Shown here piece by piece: positions 5,289-7,620 of a DNA stretch of 7,620 nt. Position 1 is the stretch's first letter. Every line of letters starts with the position of its first letter. The stretch spans positions 1 through 7,620 of the forward strand of contig CAZEVY010000158.1 in the NCBI GenBank assembly GCA_964515555.1, written 5' to 3'. The notes beneath the pieces are model-generated. The model did no database searches. It saw only the letters and a list, made by a program, of their open reading frames with translations, and had not been told where the DNA came from. Position numbers and translations under genes: made by a program. Source of the DNA: CAZEVY01 sp964515555 (lineage in GTDB: Bacteria > Acidobacteriota > Terriglobia > Bryobacterales > Bryobacteraceae).

Positions 5289-6965
5289 CTCCTCCTCGAC
5301 TGGCTGGTGGTCGGCGCCTACTTTTCCCTGGTCGCCGGCATCGCGTGGTGGTCCTCCCGCCACCAACAGACCTCGGCCGATTATTTCCTCGCCGGACGGC
5401 ACATCGGGTGGCTCGTGGTGGGATGCTCGCTGTTCGCCTCCAACATCGGCTCCGAGCACATCGTCGGACTGGCCGGCTCGGGCGCCACCAACGGCATGGC
5501 GCAGGCGCACTGGGAGCTGCACGCCTGGATCATGATCCTGCTGGCCTGGGTGTTCGTGCCCTTCTACTACCGCTCGGGCGTCTTCACCATGCCCGAGTTT
5601 CTCGAGCGCCGCTTCAACGCGCGCACCCGCTGGCTGCTGTCGATCGTCAGCCTGGTCGCTTACGTGTTCACGAAAGTCTCGGTGACCGTCTACGCCGGCG
5701 CCATCGTCTTCCAGACGCTGCTGCCGGACACCTTCGGTTCGCCCGACAACGCCTTCTGGGTGGGCGCTGTGACGACCGTCGCGCTGACCGGAATCTATAC
5801 CGTCGTCGGCGGGCTGCGCGCCGTGGTCTACACCGAAGTCGCGCAGACGTTCATCCTTCTGCTCGGCTCCGGGCTGGTCACCTACTTTGGACTCGCGGCG
5901 CTGGGCGGCTGGGACCAGTTGATCGCCACCGTGAAGCCGCACGCCGATCAGTTCGCGCTCTGGCGTCCGAACGCCGACCCGAACTTCCCGTGGCTGGGCG
6001 TGATGATCGCCTCGCCGGTCATCGGCATCTGGTACTGGTGCACGGACCAGTACATCGTGCAGCGGACGCTGGCCGCGCGCAGCCTGAAGGACGCGCGCCT
6101 GGGGGCCATCTGGGGCGGATTCCTGAAGGTCTGGCCGGTGATGATCTTCCTGGTCCCGGGCATGATCGGCTACGCGCTGCACGCCAGGGGCGCGCTGACG
6201 ATTCCCTCGCGCACCGACGGCTCGGGCGCGCTGCTGGGCGACGCCGTCTTCGCCACCATGGTGCAGTCGCTGCTGCCTGTGGGACTGCGCGGGCTGGTGG
6301 TGGCCGGGCTGCTCTCGGCGCTGATGTCGTCGCTGGCTTCGCTGTTCAACTCCTGCGCCACGCTGTTCACGGTCGACATTTACGAGAAGCTGCGGCCGGG
6401 CCGCGGCGAAGCGGCGCTGGTCCGGGTGGGTCGCATCGCCACCACCGTGGTGGTGGGATTCGGACTGCTGTGGATTCCGGTCATGAAGAAGATCTCCGAG
6501 GGCGCCACGGGACTCTACGACTACCTGCAAAACTTCCAGGGCTTCCTGGCGCCGCCGATCACGGCGGTCTTTCTGCTCGGCCTGTTCTCGAAGCGCATCA
6601 ACGCGCGCGGCGCGCTGTGGGGTCTGGGGGCGGGCTTCGCGATCGGGATGACGAAGCTGACGATCCAGACGCTGGTGCGCAGCGGCGCGGTTTCCGGCGG
6701 ACTGCTGGGGTGGATCGGGGCGGTGAACGCCTACTACTTCGCGGGCGCGCTGTTCGTGTTCAGCGTGATCCTGGTGTGGGCGGCGTCGGCCACCAGCCCG
6801 CCGCCCGAGGAGCGCGCCATCGCCGGGCTGACGTTCGCCTCGGTGACGCCGGCGCAGCGCGCCGAGAATCGGGCGAGCTGGGGAGCGGTGGAGGTGGCGG
6901 CGACGGCGGTCGTGCTGGGGCTGGTGCTGACGCTGTATCTGTACTTCAGTTTCTGGTTGAGTTGA
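5286..6965 (+). CDS. SGLT-type sodium/sugar symporter (SSS family)
   Basis: This 559-aa membrane protein belongs to the sodium:solute symporter family and probably imports a sugar with Na+. It has about 14 hydrophobic segments, including a last one at the C-terminus (537-558). Its motifs follow animal SGLT1 more closely than Vibrio vSGLT: ASNIGSEHIVGLAGSG (51-66), WYWCTDQYIVQR (249-260), SSLASLFNSCATLFTVDIY (348-366) and APPITAVFLLGLF (422-434). Against SGLT1 numbering as I remember it, sugar-contact residues are kept: N53 (N78), H58 (H83), E77 (E102), Y250-W251 (Y290-W291), K281 (K321) and Q415 (Q457). The Na2 site is A51, I54, A345, S348 and S349. At the proposed second sodium site D204 and T395 become E184 and A351. 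No sugar-metabolism gene is adjacent, so the substrate is open. The start is ATG 5286 without a Shine-Dalgarno. Confidence 0.93.
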   Translation: MLLLDWLVVGAYFSLVAGIAWWSSRHQQTSADYFLAGRHIGWLVVGCSLFASNIGSEHIVGLAGSGATNGMAQAHWELHAWIMILLAWVFVPFYYRSGVFTMPEFLERRFNARTRWLLSIVSLVAYVFTKVSVTVYAGAIVFQTLLPDTFGSPDNAFWVGAVTTVALTGIYTVVGGLRAVVYTEVAQTFILLLGSGLVTYFGLAALGGWDQLIATVKPHADQFALWRPNADPNFPWLGVMIASPVIGIWYWCTDQYIVQRTLAARSLKDARLGAIWGGFLKVWPVMIFLVPGMIGYALHARGALTIPSRTDGSGALLGDAVFATMVQSLLPVGLRGLVVAGLLSALMSSLASLFNSCATLFTVDIYEKLRPGRGEAALVRVGRIATTVVVGFGLLWIPVMKKISEGATGLYDYLQNFQGFLAPPITAVFLLGLFSKRINARGALWGLGAGFAIGMTKLTIQTLVRSGAVSGGLLGWIGAVNAYYFAGALFVFSVILVWAASATSPPPEERAIAGLTFASVTPAQRAENRASWGAVEVAATAVVLGLVLTLYLYFSFWLS

Positions 6966-7047
6966 GTCGGCTCGACGCAAACGTGCGCGCCACCAGCTCG
7001 GCGATATTCAGCGCGATCGCCAGCGCCAGCCAGGAGGGCCACTCGGC
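6946..7047 (-). pseudogene. Orphan C-terminal fragment of a membrane protein
   Basis: On the minus strand, the 33 codons before a TGA (6946-6948) read AEWPSWLALAIALN and then a short polar tail, which looks like the last membrane helix of a protein. Composition is as GC-rich as the main genes, but the frame is closed upstream by the TAA (7048-7050) of the lower-GC gene. No start or body of a gene is left, and the end overlaps the symporter's last codons. I read it as the remnant of a gene cut off at about 7048. Chance is possible for such a short stretch. Confidence 0.35.
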
Positions 7048-7620
7048 TTATCGACCGTTCGTTGTAGCCGTACTGAGACTGATTTGGATCGAATCTCTCA
7101 AACGCGCGACTTCCTCCTTCAGTGAGAGCCGATGGCCCAGCGTACCGTTCAACATCGCACTTTGATCGATGAGGTCTTGATTGGGTTGTACGCCCTTGAG
7201 TGCGAGATGTGTGGAAAAGTCATATATCAAGCCCAGCGGCGAACATTCTGTTACGGCGACGGCGAAGCCATCCGCATTTGGCAGAATCGAATTCGCGATG
7301 TTGAACTCGGATCCCAGGCAGTACTTGCTCTTTGCAAACACAACGTTCGCAAGTTCGGTAGCCGGGCCTCGTTCAAGGAAGTGGGGCGATCCGTCAAGCC
7401 GACGCGAGGAACCCGAGACGCGAGTCGCCTCGAAGACAAGCAGCGTCGCGCGATTCACCTCGTCGTCATCGTTGACACCGGCCGCCAGTATCTCGTCGGC
7501 CTTGTCCCCTGTGACGTCAAGGCCCTCCAACGCAACTAGGTGTCCGGCGTGAAGGTATTCGCCGACCAACTTCCCAGCGCCGTCGAGTACTCCGAGTTGA
7601 CTTGGATAGCTCCAATGATG
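7048..7620 (-). CDS. 3' part of a gene with an FG-GAP/VCBS-like pattern (runs off window)
   Basis: The frame is open from the right window edge to the TAA at 7048-7050, giving the last 190 residues of a protein whose start lies outside. From the edge it reads HHWSYPSQLGVLDGAGKLV, then GEYLHAGHLVALEGLDVTGD and DEILAAGVNDDDE, then ATLLVFEATRVSGSS. The alternation of V-L-D-G-x-G-K, H-x-G-H and D-x-x-G-D-x-x-x-E-I-L is the pattern of FG-GAP/VCBS beta-propeller blades, here with a degenerate calcium loop. The last 60 residues look helical (KEEVARLRDSIQ). In Acidobacteria I recall such ends on kinase or winged-helix sensor proteins, but this cannot be judged without the N-terminal part. GC content is visibly lower than in the neighbouring genes, about 50% in a line I counted. 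The gene is convergent with the symporter. Confidence 0.55.
   Translation of the reverse strand, partial: HHWSYPSQLGVLDGAGKLVGEYLHAGHLVALEGLDVTGDKADEILAAGVNDDDEVNRATLLVFEATRVSGSSRRLDGSPHFLERGPATELANVVFAKSKYCLGSEFNIANSILPNADGFAVAVTECSPLGLIYDFSTHLALKGVQPNQDLIDQSAMLNGTLGHRLSLKEEVARLRDSIQISLSTATTNGR

Noticed and set aside
5205..6980. A 591-codon open frame on the minus strand
   Set aside because: It is antisense to the clearly recognisable symporter, and the product is an Arg/His/Gln/Asp-rich sequence with no motif.
7132..7552. Two overlapping plus-strand open frames (135 and 123 codons)
   Set aside because: The minus-strand frame covering the same bases is longer, continues to the window edge and has a structured FG-GAP-like pattern; the plus frames show none.
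1..7620. CRISPR array, tRNA or rRNA gene, insertion sequence
   Set aside because: I saw no regularly spaced repeats, no tRNA-like cloverleaf, no rRNA stretch and no transposase-like protein on either strand.

Overview
The window is about 7.6 kb of GC-rich DNA and most likely comes from an Acidobacteriota genome of the Solibacter/Bryobacter type. The strongest pointer is the gene at 2122-2916. It encodes almost nothing but the TIGR03437 domain, a family greatly expanded in Solibacter-like genomes. The SPFH/ribbon-helix-helix pair, the DUF1385 protein and the SGLT-like symporter fit that assignment but do not prove it. Taxonomy is an inference, because no rRNA or ribosomal-protein marker is present.

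Layout. (1) 1-1757: a Tat protein-export pair, a TatA/TatB-type subunit followed by TatC. Both carry unusual cytoplasmic extensions rich in Tyr, Asp and Pro. (2) 1848-2916: a small basic helical protein of unknown function, followed after 19 nt by a short, probably exported TIGR03437-domain protein. (3) 2956-4140: a two-gene unit made of a membrane-anchored SPFH (band 7) protein and a ribbon-helix-helix DNA-binding protein. It is preceded by a 15-bp tandem repeat and ends in a palindrome that overlaps the last stop codon. (4) 4128-4199: a compact cluster of GGTAG/CTACC palindromes. (5) 4222-5199: a DUF1385 membrane protein with a perfect TATAAT six bases before a GTG start. (6) 5286-6965: a sodium:solute symporter that keeps the sugar-binding residues of animal SGLT1. 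(7) 6946-7620, minus strand: an orphan 33-codon C-terminal fragment of a membrane protein, then the 3' part of a lower-GC gene with an FG-GAP/VCBS-like pattern that runs off the window.

Functional reading. Most of the window concerns the cell envelope: protein export (Tat), an exported repeat-family protein, a membrane-organising SPFH protein with a putative regulator, a multi-pass DUF1385 protein and sugar uptake. These look like four or five separate transcription units and not one pathway. Two genes (4222 and 5286) lack a Shine-Dalgarno sequence and have a -10-like hexamer exactly six bases before the start codon, which suggests leaderless transcripts. The other genes, except the TTG-started 2122 gene and tatC, have recognisable ribosome-binding sites.

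I did not find an obvious new defence or mobile system. The least explained items are the SPFH-RHH pair with its flanking repeat structures, the matching extensions on the two Tat proteins, and the composition break near 7048.
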